The notes: generated from the sequence alone by a model not told the origin. Numbered from the stretch's first letter, positions 28,946 through 43,192 are shown. The stretch is DNA of 64,000 nt from Heliopora coerulea (GCA_030142905.1 JASJOG010000187.1:1-64000); one strand, 5' to 3'. A program made the numbers and translations.

Positions 28946-29632
28946 ATGGGTTCTAAAGTTAAATGTAAATTTCTTTCCTTCTTAGTCACTAATGCTAGTC
29001 ATATATCCAATAAAATTGATGAACTTATAGGTATTATTGAAGTAAATAACGCCAGCGTAACTATCGTGACTGAATCCTGGCTATCAGATTGTACTCCAGC
29101 GTCTATTATTAGTATTAGTCGATCTTTTAGTGTGTATCGCAAAGATAAGCCTACCCCTGGGGGTGGTATCCATGCCTATGTACATAAATCTATGCTAACT
29201 AAGAGACTCCAATATCTTGAGACCGACTATAAGGAAGTGGTCTCTCGATTACCAAGATCTTACTGCTGTATAATAACTGCTGGTTTATACTTCCCTTCGG
29301 GCAAGTCCACCAATGAAACTAGAGAATTAATTGAATACCTGACGGAATGTCTCGATTTAGTACTTATGGAAAGACCATCAGCAGGTATAGTAATTACTGG
29401 AGATTTTAATCATTTAAATCCAAGTCAAATATGCCAGAGATTTTGCCTTCGCAAGGTAGTTCGTGCTCCAATTCGTGGCTCAAATATTCTTGATCAACTT
29501 CTCACCAACATGTTTAAACTTTCTAACAGAGTGCAAAATCTCCCTCCCTTAGGCAGATCTGGCCATCAATGTATCTTGTTTACTCCTTTACATCAGGAAA
29601 GCCAAAGTAAGGCGATATCTAGGGGTATCTGA
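28946..29632 (+). pseudogene. LINE APE endonuclease, second family
   Basis: ASVTIVTESWLSD, then YRKDKPTPGGGIHAYVH, GLYFPSGKS, IVITGDFNHLNPSQI and RSGHQCILF give the APE endonuclease motif order, including the GDFN and S(G)H catalytic blocks. It nicks target DNA for LINE insertion. It ends at a TGA at 29630. Confidence 0.8.
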
Positions 29633-29906
29633 AAATTATGTCCTGAGAATGTAAGAGCTTTAGGCCTTGTGCTGAACTTGGAGAATCGGAAAGCTGTTTA
29701 TGATGCAAACGACGTAGATGACAAGGTAGAACCCTTTAATAAAATTATTGAAAATGTATTGGATGCTTATGCCCCTGTAAAGTGTGTACGCATACATCCA
29801 AATGATAAAGAGAAGGATGATGCCTTACATTAAGACACAAATTAAAACCAGACAAAAGGCATTTACTTAAGGAGATAAACATGAATATCGAAAACTGAGT
29901 TCCAAA

Positions 29907-31600
29907 GTGGCAAGCCTGATTTCGGACGCCAAGCGAATGTATTATGAACATGAGGCAAGTACTGTCCGTAACTATAATCCAAGAAAATGGTTTAAGTGCA
30001 TTTTTGCATGTTGCGGTGCCGAAAAACAGTCCTCGTTTCCAGTTGTCCCAACAAAATTGGAGTTAGAGTCAGCGGAAAATAAGTTACTTGATGCATTTAC
30101 TGCCCCATGGACCGATCAAGAATCAACTGCATCAACAGTGAGAAAACTAGATGACGAATTTGAAGATCGATCTCCACCACTACCTAACATCGGACAAGTA
30201 AAGTCAATATTGAAACATCTAAATTCGAGAAAAGCAGCTGGTGCTGATGGGGTGCTGGCATGATTTCTTAAGCGCTTCTATGAAGAATTAGCTCCAGTTA
30301 TACCTGAAATCATATGCACTAGCATCATGCAATGTAAATATCCAAACTGCTATAAGTATACGTTAGTCAGTCCAATATCGAATGTGGACAATCCTGTGGA
30401 TTTAGGCACTGATTTTAGGCAGATTTCAGTTCTTTCACAGGTAGCCAAAGTCTTGGAGAGGATACAACTAAAGTTTAATCAGGCAGATCTTAAAGTGGAC
30501 GCCAATCAGCATGCATTTATGAGCGGGAGATCTGTAGATCTCCCGCTTTTACAGTCACCGCACTTACCAGCATTATTCAAGATTGGTATAATGTTACTGA
30601 TCATGGCAGTTGTTATAGTGGTGTGCATGCGCTTTTGGTTGATTTTCGAAAAGCGTTTGATCTTGTTGATCATGGGATCCTCTTGACAAAGCTCACTAGT
30701 ATGGGGGTGCGTAAGTCCTTCTGGTTATGTTGTCAGAGCTTTTTGATTAATCGAACGCAGCAAGTCAAGCTTCCGGGTGTTCTTTCTAGAATAGGAACAG
30801 TGCCAGCAGGAGTACCCCAGGGCGGTGTTATTTTACCTACTCTATTCAATGTTTATATTAGTGACATACAAGACTATATTACTAGTGAAATTCCAATTAC
30901 CATGTGTAAATATGCTGATGACTGTAGTCAATATGAATTCGTATTTAATGGTTCAAATAGTAAAATGCAGGAAGCAGTTAATCACCAGAAAGACTGGGCA
31001 ACCAATAATAAAATGGAATTGAATGTCAGGAAGACCAAGAATATGTGGATAAGCTTTATAAGATCGGGCCCAAAGGCCACGCCTATCAACATCGGCGGCA
31101 CAGTAATTGAAAGAGTTACAAAATTTAAGCTTCTTGGGGTTACTGTACAAAATGATCTTAAATGGAACGCACATGTATCTACCATTGTTAAGAAGGCGAG
31201 TAAAAGAATCTACTTTGTGAGAGCTGGTAGGAAAGCAAATCTCCCAAGCAACCTGGGCTTACAACTTATTGTACCAAGATAAGACCTTTACTGGAATATG
31301 CTGCACCGATTTGGGGAGGTCTTCCTTGTTATTTAAAGCAGGATGTCGAAAGAGTTCAAAAACGTTGTCTTGATATCATTGGTGTATCGAGAAATATGAT
31401 TGAGCCGCTTGAGTCTAGGAGGGACAAAATTACTTGTAAAGAATAAAACAATGTCAGGGACTCAGAAAATCACCCATGTAGAAGACTTGTTCGTGATTTG
31501 GTCAACCATAAATATATCCTTAGAACAGTTTCTAACCCACTCTTAGCCCCAATTTCCAATACGGAAAGACATAAACAATCATTTATACCGAGAGCAGCCT
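29907..31600 (+). pseudogene. LINE reverse transcriptase, second family (frameshifted)
   Basis: 29907-30263 gives LNSRKAAGADGVLA, 30623-31282 gives LLVDFRKAFDLVDHGILL, GVPQGGVILPTLFNVYISDI, CKYADDCSQYEF and KLLGVTVQNDLKWNAHV; a broken C-terminal part continues to about 31600 (LEYAAPIWGGLP, VQKRCLDIIG). The catalytic YADD motif is intact. Frame breaks lie near 30263, 30620 and 31280. Confidence 0.8.
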
Positions 31601-31787
31601 GGTTGGACTTTTTTAATTGAAACATTTTATAACATTGTAAAATATGTTAATCTTAAGTTTGTAAATAATAATCATTGTACAATCCTTTTATTTTGTACTT
31701 AATTACATTATTAAACTTAGTGTAATACCACTGTAATTCTAGGACAATGGTGATAATTAAGTAAATTATAATTATTTCAGTATAACC

Positions 31788-32165
31788 TTACTTATGGCTA
31801 TAAGGCGTATAACGCCTAAGACGCCAATTTCTAAACATTGCCATATCTTCTGAAGCACTGCTCGAATAAATGAACTATTGATTTTATTATCTCTGACCCA
31901 AACACATCATTTTAAAACCTTTGGCGAGCTTTGGCAAAGATTCCATAAGTGAAAGTAAGGGCAGCCTCATTCCTTTAACTCTTCGTTTTACTAATCGTCT
32001 TACCTCGACAAGATAAAGTGTTTTTCTCGAGTTTGAAAAATTTTCACAGCAACTTCTCGAATCAATGAAATTTGATTTGTTTTATGATGTTTGAGAGGAA
32101 AAGAACATTTTAGAAGCATTGGGAAATTTTCCCACTGCTATATGGTTTTCACCCAATGCTAACCT
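31788..32165. repeat. ~380-bp satellite, first unit
   Basis: One unit beginning CTTATGGCT..AAGGCGTATAA and ending near CACCCAATGCTAACCTTA, where the first esterase-type LINE of the array begins. See 45690-49748 for the repeat structure. Confidence 0.85.
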
Positions 32166-32189
32166 TACATATATTCCTCAGTTGATCAT

Positions 32190-33777
32190 GGCAGTCGGAC
32201 ATGTGTTGTCGAGCTCCGTGGAAAATCTCTTGGAAGAAGTCTTGGATGATGCAGAGGTTTGCGATAACGAAGTTATCCACTCTTTTGGTGGTGAGGAAGT
32301 TTTAAAAATGAATGAAAAGGGTACTATCAAATGGTTTGGCAGTTTTGAGGAGGTTCAATATCTCATTGAAAGTTTAGAAGTGGCGCCGGCGAAATGGTCT
32401 ACAGTAAGAGGTAAATGTAAATGCTATTAAAATAGCGACATAACAATACGATGGTACTTTGGTACTGGTATACTGACTGTCAGAGGGGAAAATGGCAGAT
32501 CAAACAAGATCAAAGCTGCTATGTCTAATCGGAAGCAACCAAAGAAAGTCACATTTAAATCGAAACTCAGATAAGAAGATGGAAAATGAAGCAGGAACGA
32601 CGAATTGCCGCTCAAGCAAAAAATTAGATCAAATGATGGAAACTGAGAAAGCATAGAAAAATAACTCTCCCAGGGTTTCTCAACTCTGTTACTTAATGCA
32701 CAAATTAGAATTAATTGATGCAAATGTAGAAAATCTTACAGTCGAAATGAAGAACTTGAAAGCAAACAAATCACAAACAAATCTAGAAGACTTAGTCATC
32801 AACGATCTAAGACAAGAAATTTATAAGCTAAAATAGAAAAATGAAGATCTTCGCAACAGAAACACCAACTTATCTTACATCATGGCTGATCTACAAACGA
32901 AAGTCAAAGATCTTGAAAATGAAAAACTATGTTTAATCACATCTCTCAAGCTTCTACATCTAGATCGTGAGGAATGCTAAAAAGTTAGTGATAAACAAGT
33001 TGAAAACAAAGACTGGCACACCGACGGCCCAAAAGGGCTAGTCAAGTGTTCACCGACCGATAGAGCAAATGAACAAACCATCTAATTAAACAAGAGATAA
33101 GAAATTTTGAGTTACGAATTGGAAAATGAAGAGAGTATAGGCAATCAATACGAGATTATGAAAGAGCAAAAGACTTTACAGCAGACGATACCAAAACAGG
33201 GAAAGACAACTCATACACATAAGAAGCAGGATGAACAGAAGAAACATAAAGCTAACACAAACAAGGAAACGTTTAAAACTACTTACGTAGTTGGCGATTC
33301 AATGCTCAAACACTTAGACTGCCATAGACTCAGGCGTTCAGTCAAAGACAAGAAGAAAAGAATATATGCTGAAACATATTGAGGAGCCACCACAGACGCA
33401 ATGCACACTACATCAAACCATTCCTTCAAAGAAACCCTGATGAAATCATTCTACATGTGGGGATAAATGACCTCAAAAATAAAACTACAACTGCGGTGGC
33501 TGAATGAATATTACGGGTATGCAATATCGTTAAGAAGGAGAGTCCAAAAACAAACATAGTGGTATTGGAATTAATAATTCGGACTGATTCAACACAATAC
33601 AACAAGCAAGTGGAAGAGGTAAATCCAAAACTTCGTAGATGTTGTAGTCATAATCATTGGGATTATATTAAACATAAAAATATTGGTGCTAAACATATTA
33701 ATACATATGGAGTACATCTTAAACGGCTAGGAACGGCAACTTTTATGACAAACATCTTATCGCATTTGAACACTTAA
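32190..33777 (+). pseudogene. LINE ORF1 (KWTSP-like domain, coiled coil, SGNH), first satellite copy
   Basis: GTIKWFGSFEEVQYLIESLE, then PAKWSTVRGK, a TAA at 32428-32430 and IRWYFGTGILTVRGE match the N-terminal domain of the other ORF1 copies. The coiled coil is fragmentary. The esterase block has TYVVGDSMLKHL (intact GDS) at about 33280, a GINDLK block and YGVHLKRLGTATF near 33710. Many stops and frameshifts. Confidence 0.75.
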
Positions 33778-33822
33778 AGAAAACGTAACTGAAATTATAT
33801 TGCTCTTGAGATTTGGCTAAAC

Positions 33823-36760
33823 ATGATAAATGATAATGCTGGATTTACCAGATTAGGAACACCTAAATACATAAATGCTACAAGAAAAGACGTAGATAAC
33901 CAAGCACGAAGTCGTGTAACACATAAAGAGAAAAAAATAAAAAGCTTCTCAATCTCCTTCCTCGGTATTAGAGGTCTAATTAAAAATATAGATCAGCTAA
34001 AAGTATATCATCACAATTGTCAATTTAACATAATTTGTTTGAATGAAACTATGCTTGACTAAACAATTCAAGATCATGAAGAAAGTTTAAATAGGTACGA
34101 CATTATTCGTAAAGATAGAAATCGTAATGGTGGGGGCGTTGCCATTTATGTCAGAAGCTCTCTCATAAATCAAGAACAGATTTAGAACACGAAAATTTGG
34201 AATTAATAACAGTTGAAGTCTTTAAACCAAAAGCGAAATCGTTTTTAATAACCACGTGGCATAGACCACCTAGTTCTACTATTAACTTTTTTTAGTGATT
34301 TTGAAGAATATATTACAAAAATGGATTCTGAAAATAAAGAAGTAATTGCAATTGAAGATTTCAACTGTGACTGGTCATGTGGGAAAGATAAGTTAACATC
34401 ACATACTAAGACACTCGTAGATCTTACTGAAAAATATCACTATGAACCATTAATTAAACAATCAACAAGAACAACTGAAACGTCAAGTACTCTAATAGTC
34501 TTGGCATTCAGTAATAGGCCAGAAATTGTTGTAGACTCAGGAGTGGAACATATAGGAATAAATGATCATAGTATGATCTACGTTAGTAGAAAAGTGTCAA
34601 TCCCTCGAAATAAGCCAAAAACTATAAATACAAGGCAATATAAGAATTTTGATATGAATGATTTTAGATCAGATTTGAACAGAATTTTCCAAACACAAAC
34701 CAGTAATTCTTATAGTCCAAATATACTCTGGGAAGAGTGGAAAGAAAAAATTTTGTTAGTAGCTGATTTACATGCGCCACCAATTACTTGAAAGGTAAAA
34801 AGTGAATATGCTCCTTGGATTACTTATATTGTAATAAAAAATATGCAACACAGAGATTACCTTAAGAAAAAGGCGGTAAAAACTGGATCAAAGAATGCAC
34901 ATGACGCTTATAAAAAAGCAAGAATATATGTGAAAAAACTAGTATAAAATACTAAAATTAATTATTATATGAGTACATTCAATAACAATAATCGAAATCC
35001 AAAAGATATGTGGAACACAATTAATACATTGATGAACAAAAGATCTAGAACAACAAATATTACCAAACTTTGAGCTGAAGGAGAACAGACTGTTACTGAG
35101 CCAAAACAAATTGCTGATACTTTCAACACGTTTTTCAACAATATTGGCCTGAATTGGCAAACGATTTACCAAAAATTAATAAAACACCAGATTCTTATGC
35201 AATACCAACAAACTTCTCATTTCAAATTAAAACTGTTGCAGTAACAGAGGTATTCAACCTACTTTGTACAATTGAAATATCTAAGGCCACAGGTCACGAT
35301 AGAATCTTACCAAAATTGTTGAAAGACTCTGCGGATGTTATAGCTCCCTCTTTGGCTTATATTTTTAACCAATCTATATTGACAGGTATTTTTCCTCAAG
35401 ATTTGAAGACTGCATTCATCTCGCCAATATTCACGTCAGGCGACATGACTGAAAGCACTAACTATAGGCTAATTTCTATTCTTTATGCAACCTCAAAAAT
35501 ATTTGAAAAACTAATTTCCAAACAGCTTCTTAATTACTTGGAATCCAATGAGATACTCACATACGAACAAGCGGGTTTCAGAAAGAATCATTCAACACAA
35601 ACATCTCTCCTTCGAAAGACTAATAAATAGTTAATGAATATGGATAACAGACTCTTGAATGGAGTAATATTTTTGGATTTTAAGAAAGCGTTCGACTGGG
35701 TAGATCATGAGATATTTCTTAAAAAATTATTCCTGTATGGTACCACTACGCGTACGTTAGAATGGTTTAGATCGTACTTCAGTAATAGAATACAAATTTG
35801 CGAAATTGGGCAATCATTATCCGGCAGACGTACTATTAGATGCGGAGCACCGCAGGGGTCTAACCTAGGACCACTGCTCTTTCTTGTTTACATAAATGAC
35901 CTCCCCAGGTGTCTTTCGCATTCGTTTACTAGTACGTTTGCCGATGATACAAACTTGACGATAAATAGAAGTTCGGTAGATGAAGTTAAAAACAAACTAA
36001 ACATTGAATTGGAAAAAGTACACCAATGGTTGCTAGGCAACAAATCAACTCTAAATAAAGAGAAAACAGAATATATGATCATAGGCTCTAGACAAAGATT
36101 AGAGAAAATTGAAAATGATCCTGAAATTAAACTTGGAGGTGTCAACATAAAACGAGTAAAACACACCAAAACCTTAGGCATAATTGTTGACGAACAACTT
36201 CACTGAAAAAACCAAATTGAAAGTATTATTGCTAAGGTGTCAAGGGTTATTGGAATGTTACGTCGTATAAAAAATACCTCCGGAAATCTGTATTAGAAAA
36301 AGTGTATAAAGCTAGTGTACTACCTCATTTTGACTATTGCAGTCATGTTTGGGATAACTGTAGTCTCTATTTACAAGATAAATTACAGAAAATGCAAAAC
36401 ATGGCCGTTAGGGTGATCACACGAAAACCGTACGATACAAGAATTAGCGATATGCTAAATATGCTTCACTGGCGACCGTTGGCTGATAGAAGGAAATTCA
36501 ACAAAGTATTATTCATGTACAAAGTCAAAAATAATCAACTTCCAGAAAGCTTATCTGGGAAGTTTAGAATTAATAGAAACGAAAGCTATAGACTACGTAG
36601 TAATTATATAAACTATATGCTCCCAAAACCTAAAACGAATTTCATGAAAAGAGGCATAAGTTATTCAGCTGTAAATCAATGGAACAATCTTCCAAATTCC
36701 GCAAAAAAGGAAGGAATCCCTATTTCAAAATTTAAAACAATTCTCTCGAGCAATCCATAA
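33823..36760 (+). pseudogene. LINE ORF2 (APE plus RT), first satellite copy
   Basis: The endonuclease part to 34791 has CLNETMLD, RKDRNRNGGGVAIYV, WHRPPS, FNCDW and INDHSMIYV. The RT part (35154-36206, 36302-36760) has [64 protein letters not shown] (catalytic motif intact) and HFDYCSHVWDNC. Frame breaks near 34200, 35170, 35630 and 36205. Confidence 0.85.
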
Positions 36761-37084
36761 TTTTAAGCCATAATTATAAATATTTTAATATTTTAGTTTG
36801 TTGTTAGTACTTAATTAAATCAGTATAGCATTGTTAAGTATTTGTAGAATAGTATTTTAAATATTGTAAGAATAGTAAGTAGTAATTGTAATAAGTAAGT
36901 AAGTAGTAAGTGGTAAGTTAGCAAGTAAGTAAGTAGTAGTAATAATAAGTATCGTCACAATAGTATTGTAAACGTTAAGTATAGGATTGAGAAGTACTGT
37001 AATTAATTTTTGTATTTTGTATTGTAAACGGCCTTTGGAAATCAGATGTTAAAACAGCTGAAGAGTTACCGTTTTTAGATAAGA

Positions 37085-37085
<1 letters not shown>

Positions 37086-37132
<47 letters not shown>
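37086..37132. repeat. AAAT microsatellite at LINE 3' end
   Basis: Twelve or so AAAT units directly before the satellite resumes; a typical 3' terminus of CR1/L2-type LINE insertions. Confidence 0.9.
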
Positions 37133-38366
37133 ATGGCTTTAAGCCGTGTAACGTCCAAGAGGCCAATTTCTAAACATTGCTATATCTTGTGAATCACTGC
37201 TTGAATCAATTAACTTTTGAATTTATTATCATCCCTGACCGAAACACGTCATTTTACAACAATTGCAGAGCTTTGGCAAAGATCCCATAAGTGCAAGTAA
37301 GTGAAGCCTCATTCCTTTCACTATCTGTTTTACTAATCGTCTTATCTCGACGAGATATAGCGTTTTTCTCGAGCTTAAAAAAATTTTCACAACTTGTCGA
37401 ATTGATAGAATTTCATTTGTTTTATGATGTTTGAGTGGAAAAGAACATTTTAGAATTATTTGAGAAGTTGCCCGCTGCTATATGGTATCCACGCAAGTAT
37501 CAGCTTACTTATGGCTTTAAGGTGTATAACAGCTAAGGGGCCTATTTCTAAACATTGCCATATCTTGTGAACCACTGCTTGAATAGACGAACGTTTGATT
37601 TCATTATCATCTCTGACCCAAACACATCATATCAGGACCAATTGTGAGCTTTGGCAAAGATTGGATAACTGGAAATGAAGCCTCAATCCTTTAAAGCTTC
37701 GTTTTACAAATCGTCTTATCACGACGAGACAAAGCGTTTTTCTAGAGTTTAAAACATTTTCTCAGCAACTTGTCGAATCGATAAAATTGATTGTTTTATG
37801 ATGTTTGAGTGGAAAAGAACTTGTTAGAAGCATCTAACAGCTAAGAACTTGTTAGAAGTTTCTAACAGCTATCTGGTTTTTACCCCATTCATTCCTTACT
37901 TATGGCTTTAAGGGGTATAAAGACTAACAGGCCAATTTCTAAACATTGCTATATCTTCTGAACCACTGCTCGAATAGACGAACTTTTGATTTTATTATCA
38001 TCTCTGACCCAAACACATCATTTTAGAACCATTCGCTAACTTTGGCAAATATTTGATATGTCCAAGTATTTAAAGCCTTATTCCTTTAACTCGTCTTATT
38101 ACAACGAGATAACGCGTTTTTCTCGAGTTTGAAAAATTTTGTCAGCAACTTGTCTAATCGATGGAATTTGATTTAATTTATGATGTTTGAGTAGAAAAAA
38201 AAATTTTAGAAGGATTGGGAGAGTTTCTCACAGCTATATGGTTTTCACACAATTCTGAGCTTCTTCAATGCTTTTAGACGTATAACGCCTATAAGGCCAA
38301 TTTCTAAACATTACGATATCTTATGAACCACTGGTGGAATCAATGAAATTTTGATTTCATTACCAT
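37133..38366. repeat. ~380-bp satellite, about three units
   Basis: Three tandem units and part of a fourth; unit starts near 37133, 37508 and 37898, with the last unit starting near 38270. It breaks off at CATCTCTGG, where the next LINE starts. Confidence 0.9.
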
Positions 38367-38389
38367 CTCTGGCAGAAAAACCAGGTCGC

Positions 38390-40137
38390 AGGAAAGTCAA
38401 GATAGAGGGTGGACGTGTTCGATTGAGCTGTGACAGCCCAAGTCAAATACTTGCTAAATCTTTATCAGCTTTTGTGAACGACCATTCTCTAAGCCAAAGT
38501 GTTTTAAATACCAGTAAGAGTGAATCCGAAATCATTTCGCATGACTACGAACAATCTAACAATGACAAAAAGGGCTCTGATGGCGAGAATGTGGATCAAG
38601 GCAAGGTGCTCTACAACAATGGAGAATTTGATGAAGACCTTAAAGTTAACGGAGAACGTTTACCATGGAATGGGAGTTTACAAACTTTAAAGGAATTTAT
38701 GCAGGAGTTGCTTCACGAACATGGGAAATGGACATCGCCGGGTGGAGAAGCGAAACGTTTCAAAATACAGATGGTAGATATGAGATGACGTGTATAGCAA
38801 ACAATCGACATTGACGTTTTTTGGTAAAGAAGGCAATTTAATGAAGGAAAAAATGATTGCTATGGTTAGAGAAAAGTCATCCGACGAGACAAAAAAAGAT
38901 GAAATTACAGGACGGAAAGTTTTACACAAAGGCATTGAAAATGAACCTTCGACAAGGAATACTAATGAGGGTGCTTGTCTGGGTTCATTGATTACTATTG
39001 TTGAAACTCTGAAGACAAAGCTTAAACGTTTCGAGCTACAGTTCGAAAATTTTCAGTTAGACACTAATAAAAAGTTAAATCTTTTACTTAATAAATTGGA
39101 AAGTCATGTTTGTGAACAGAACGACCCAGAAGTTCATCGATTGCAGGAGTAAAATTACGAACCAACTGTCTGCAAACCAGAACAGCGGGTTTAAATAACG
39201 AAGAAGTACTTCAAAAGTTAAAAAAAGACCTGGAAGCAGAAAAACTCAGCATTGGAAAGACTTAAACTGAAGGTAGAATCATTGGAAGGACTACTCGAAA
39301 GGGCTGAGAAAAAAAGAGACTCCTCTTCAACTCGTATTATCGATGGTGATGCAGGATAAATTACAGCAAAAAGAGATATACGACAACAAACCAAAGGAAC
39401 AGAGCAAATGGAAAAAAATAACAACGAATCAGGGACGCAAAAGGCAAGATAGACAAGTGAAGCAAACTACCAGCAACGAAAACGACAAGAGTTCAAACTC
39501 TAATCGCTTTAGAGCCCTACAGGTAGAAGATACAAGGGACGGAATTGACCAACTTAACGAAGAAGTGGTCACCAATACCACAAAAGCAATGAACCAACGT
39601 GACAGCGATCGGCCGAATAGACCACATTGTGATGTAGCCTTGGTGGGCGATTCTACGATAAAGTATGTTGATACTCGTAAGCTACGGTATGGCACAAATA
39701 AACAGGCAACCACTCGAACTTTTTCAGGTTGTAGAACTGATTAAATGGCTCATTATATAAAGCCGACTCTCACTTTGAAACCTAAGCAAGTTATAATATC
39801 TGTTGGAACGAATGACCTTAAAACGAAATCGCCGCATGAAATAGATAGTAGTCTTCAAAATGTCGGCAGATTTGTCAAACAAGAAAGCTCGTGCTCTAAG
39901 GTCACTTTTTCACAGAAAATAACCAGAAGTGACGATAAAAGATTGCATAGTAAACTAACTGAAGTCAATAAATGCATGCAAGATTATTGCAAAGAAGAAA
40001 ATTGGGACATTATTGACAACAGTAATATTCCAAACATGCATCTTAATTCTTATGGCTTACACTTAAACAAACGTGGTACAGCTATATCAGCAAAAAACAT
40101 TAAATTGTGTATAACTAGTAACGTAGACAGTCATTGA
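38390..40137 (+). pseudogene. LINE ORF1, second satellite copy
   Basis: The N-terminal domain shows NGSLQTLKEFMQELL and HGKWTSPGGEAKRF; a coiled coil follows (KTKLKRFELQFENF, NKKLNLLLNKLE). The esterase has DVALVGDSTIKYVD, then IISVGTNDLKTKS and NSYGLHLNKRGTAIS. TGA near 38786, TAA near 39149 and TAA near 39742 interrupt it, with frameshifts. The GDS and GTND blocks are intact in this copy. Confidence 0.8.
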
Positions 40138-40164
40138 CTAGATCTAACCGATTGTGGCCCAGCT

Positions 40165-42941
40165 TTAACGAAGAATGATTTACCTAAGCAAAATATCAAT
40201 AGACACATATATCCAAAACTAAAAGGATTAAAGTTTGGCCATGTTAATATAACTAGTCTCTTAAAACATCTAGATGAACTGAAATTATTCCTTCTACAAA
40301 TACCATTTGAAATATTGAGTTTGAATGAAACAAGACTAGACGAAACAATCCAAAACAGTAGGGTTGAAATTACAGAGTATGAGTTAGTCAGACGAGACAG
40401 AAATAGAAGAGGCGGCGGGGTCGCTATTTATGTCAAAAATACGTATCCATTTATTTTAAGAAACGATTTAATTCCTAACAATCTCGAAGCCATTTGTATT
40501 GAGCTAACACCTCAAAAGAGTCTATCACTCTTTATACTAACTTGGTACAGGCCTCTCAATTCTAATACAGAGGTTTTTGACTTGTTTGAAGAATTTCTGC
40601 AAAAAACTGATTCAGAAAACAAAGAGTTCATCATCCTAGGTGATTTAAACTGTGATCTGTATGCAAATACAGCTGGACCAAACACTAAGAAACTAGTTGA
40701 ATTGATGCATGTTTATCAGTTAAAACAGCACATCAAAGAGCCTACTCGTATAACAGTTAATACAAAAACGTTAATGGATGTTATTATTACTCAAATGGAA
40801 AATAGAACTGCTACTGCTTCTGGAGTCATACATTTGGGGATTAGCGACCATAGCTTGGTGTACATGTGCCGCAAAATTAGTGCACAGAGAGATAAGCCAA
40901 AATTTATCGAAACAAAGCAATTCAAAAATTTCAACAGGGAAGTGTTTGAAAATGATCTACAAACGAGCCTTTAATAACTGCAATCTTTCCCGATTTAATG
41001 ACCCAAATGACTCTTGGAGTCCAGTGAAAGCTATATTTCTTTCCCTGGCCGATAAGCATGCACTGTTAAGACAAAGGAAAATTAGAAGCGTTTATAATCC
41101 TTGGATAACAAGAGAAATTAAGAACCTTTGCCATCGTAAAGATTTTCTCAAAAAGAAAGCGGTTACAACTAAGTCAACGTATTATTTTAATGCCTACAAA
41201 CGGTGTAGGAACAAATTGAACAAAATAATTAAATAAATAAAAACTAATTACTATAAAACAAGTTGAATACATGTAAGGACCATAAAGAAAAGTGGAAAGT
41301 GATAAATGAATTGTTGAACAAAACATCCAAAACTACCATAATTATTGAATTGGTTGTTGATGCGGAAAAAATTACAGGCAACGATAACATTGCAAATTAA
41401 TTCAGTCGTTTCTTCTCGTGTATAGACCCAAAGTTGGCCGATGAAATCATACCAAATGGTGTTCATCCACTGGCGTTCGTGGCACCTGTATTGGATAATT
41501 CTATCTTCCAAACGATTTCCCGAGATAAAGTCAGGAAAGAAATCAACCAAATGAAAACCGGTAAATCATCGGGCTACAACAAGGAGATGCGATTGTCAAA
41601 CCATTGACACACACAATTAATTTGTCACTTGAGATAGGTATATTTCCGGACGATCGGAAAACTGCCCATGGTAACTCCTATCTACAAATCAAAACAAAGA
41701 AATTCGTGTGGTAATTATAGGCCTATTTCTGTTATTTCTGTAGTTGCTAAAATTTTTGAGAAAATAGTACATGAACAACTGATGAGACACCTGGATCAAC
41801 ATAAGATAATATTCAAATTTCAATCGGGCTTTTTCACTAATCATTCAACTGAAACAACACTACTCCGTGCAACAAATAACTGGTTGACGAACATGGACGA
41901 GGGTTTGATTAATGGGGTGTTGTTCTTAGATCTTAAAAAGGCATTCGATACAGTTGGCCATAAAATTATATTATCTCAATTAGAGTGCTATGGAGTTCGT
42001 GGGTCAGCACTATTATGGTTTCGATCATATCTTAGCAACAGGAATCAAGTGTGTAAAGCAAATAATTCCTTGTCAACTTTACGCAATATTTTGTGTGGCA
42101 TTCCGCAAGGGTCCAATCTCGGACCACTTTTATTTACGATTTACGTAAACGACTTGCCAAATGTCTTACAAATGACCAAACCCATTATGTTTGCAGATGA
42201 TACAAGCCTAACTGCAACTGCACAGACTGTCTCTGAAATTGAATGCAAGCTGGGATAGACATTGTCAATGTCAAAACAGGGTTAGACGCCGACAAATTAA
42301 CGTTGAATAAAGGAAAAACAGAGTACATGCTTATCTGCTCGAGAAAGCGTTTAGAACAATTAGAAAGTGAACCTGTAATTAAAGTTAGAGACCATGCGAT
42401 CAAAAGAGTCTACAAGAAAAAAGTTCTTCGGATAATAATCGAAGATAAATTACAATGGGCGAAGCATGTAGATGAACAATGCAAAAAGATTTCTTGTTCT
42501 ATAGTCGTATTTAGAAAAGTAAAACCCTATGTTCCCCAAGCAACTTTAGTGACTATATACAAGACATTTGTACTTCCTTATTTTAATTACTGCTCTACTG
42601 TATGGCACGATGGTAATCAAGCGAACCTTACAAAAATGTCTAAATTTCAAAAGCGTGCGGCCCGGGTCATAACTGGTTTAGGCTATGAAGAGAGATCTTC
42701 CAATATTTTTCAAATGCTTAATTGGACCCCTATCCAGTCATTATTAAAAAATAGAGAACTTATTATGGTGTTCAAAGTGCTTAAGGGTATGGCCCCAGAA
42801 TACTTAATACAGATGTTTAAGGTCGCTACCAACCACACGTATGACTTACGAAGTAATTATAAAAAACTTTATTTGCAAAAGCCTAAAACAAATTTCCTAA
42901 AACGGGCGCTTTGCTTACAGGGGAGATGCTTTATGAAATGA
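40165..42941 (+). pseudogene. LINE ORF2 (APE plus RT), second satellite copy
   Basis: The endonuclease has LNETRLDETI, RRDRNRRGGGVAIYV, TWYRPLN, ILGDLNCD and ISDHSLVYM (40315-40974). The RT has [61 protein letters not shown] and YFNYCSTVWHDG. Breaks near 40972, 41236, 41580 and 42257. It resembles the copy at 33823 more than that at 10347. Confidence 0.85.
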
Positions 42942-43192
42942 AACCTTAGCAGGCAAGGCTCCAATGACAAAATTAAATGTAATCACTGTCAAAACCTTTA
43001 AGAGAGTGATCAATGATGTGTGCAATTGAGCCGGGATAATAATATCACACAATAGTTTTCTGTAGAGTAATATTGTCAGTTTGTAATTTAGTATCGTATA
43101 TAGTTGTTCATAACTTAACACGGCCCTTTGAAAAACAGGAAACTGAAAGGCCACCGTGTGTAAATAAGTTTAAATTATTATTATCATTATTA

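Larger units (their letters stand above)
28200..31787 (+). mobile_element. CR1/L2-type LINE, second family (decayed)
   Basis: A degenerate first reading frame region (28220-28817, no recognised domain) is followed by an endonuclease and an RT, then a 3' UTR from about 31620 to the start of the satellite. The sequence differs clearly from the esterase-type LINEs of the window. It is inactivated by several frameshifts. Confidence 0.75.
32166..37133 (+). mobile_element. CR1-like LINE inserted in the satellite (first)
   Basis: ORF1 (from about 32190), ORF2 (33823-36760) and a 3' UTR ending in an AAAT microsatellite (37086-37132). The satellite stops in phase CTTAT and resumes GGCTTTAAG right after the AAAT run, so the insertion point is visible. 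More decayed than the copy at 8338-13392, but with the same domain order. Confidence 0.85.
38366..43192 (+). mobile_element. CR1-like LINE inserted in the satellite (second)
   Basis: ORF1 (to 40137), ORF2 (40165-42941) and a 3' UTR with an ATT-rich end. The satellite is interrupted at CATCTCTG and resumes at ACACATCATTTTAG (43193), the next bases of the unit apart from a few. Confidence 0.85.

Noticed and set aside
36975..37166. Frame with repeated FIYL units
   Set aside because: It is translation of the AAAT microsatellite at a LINE end.
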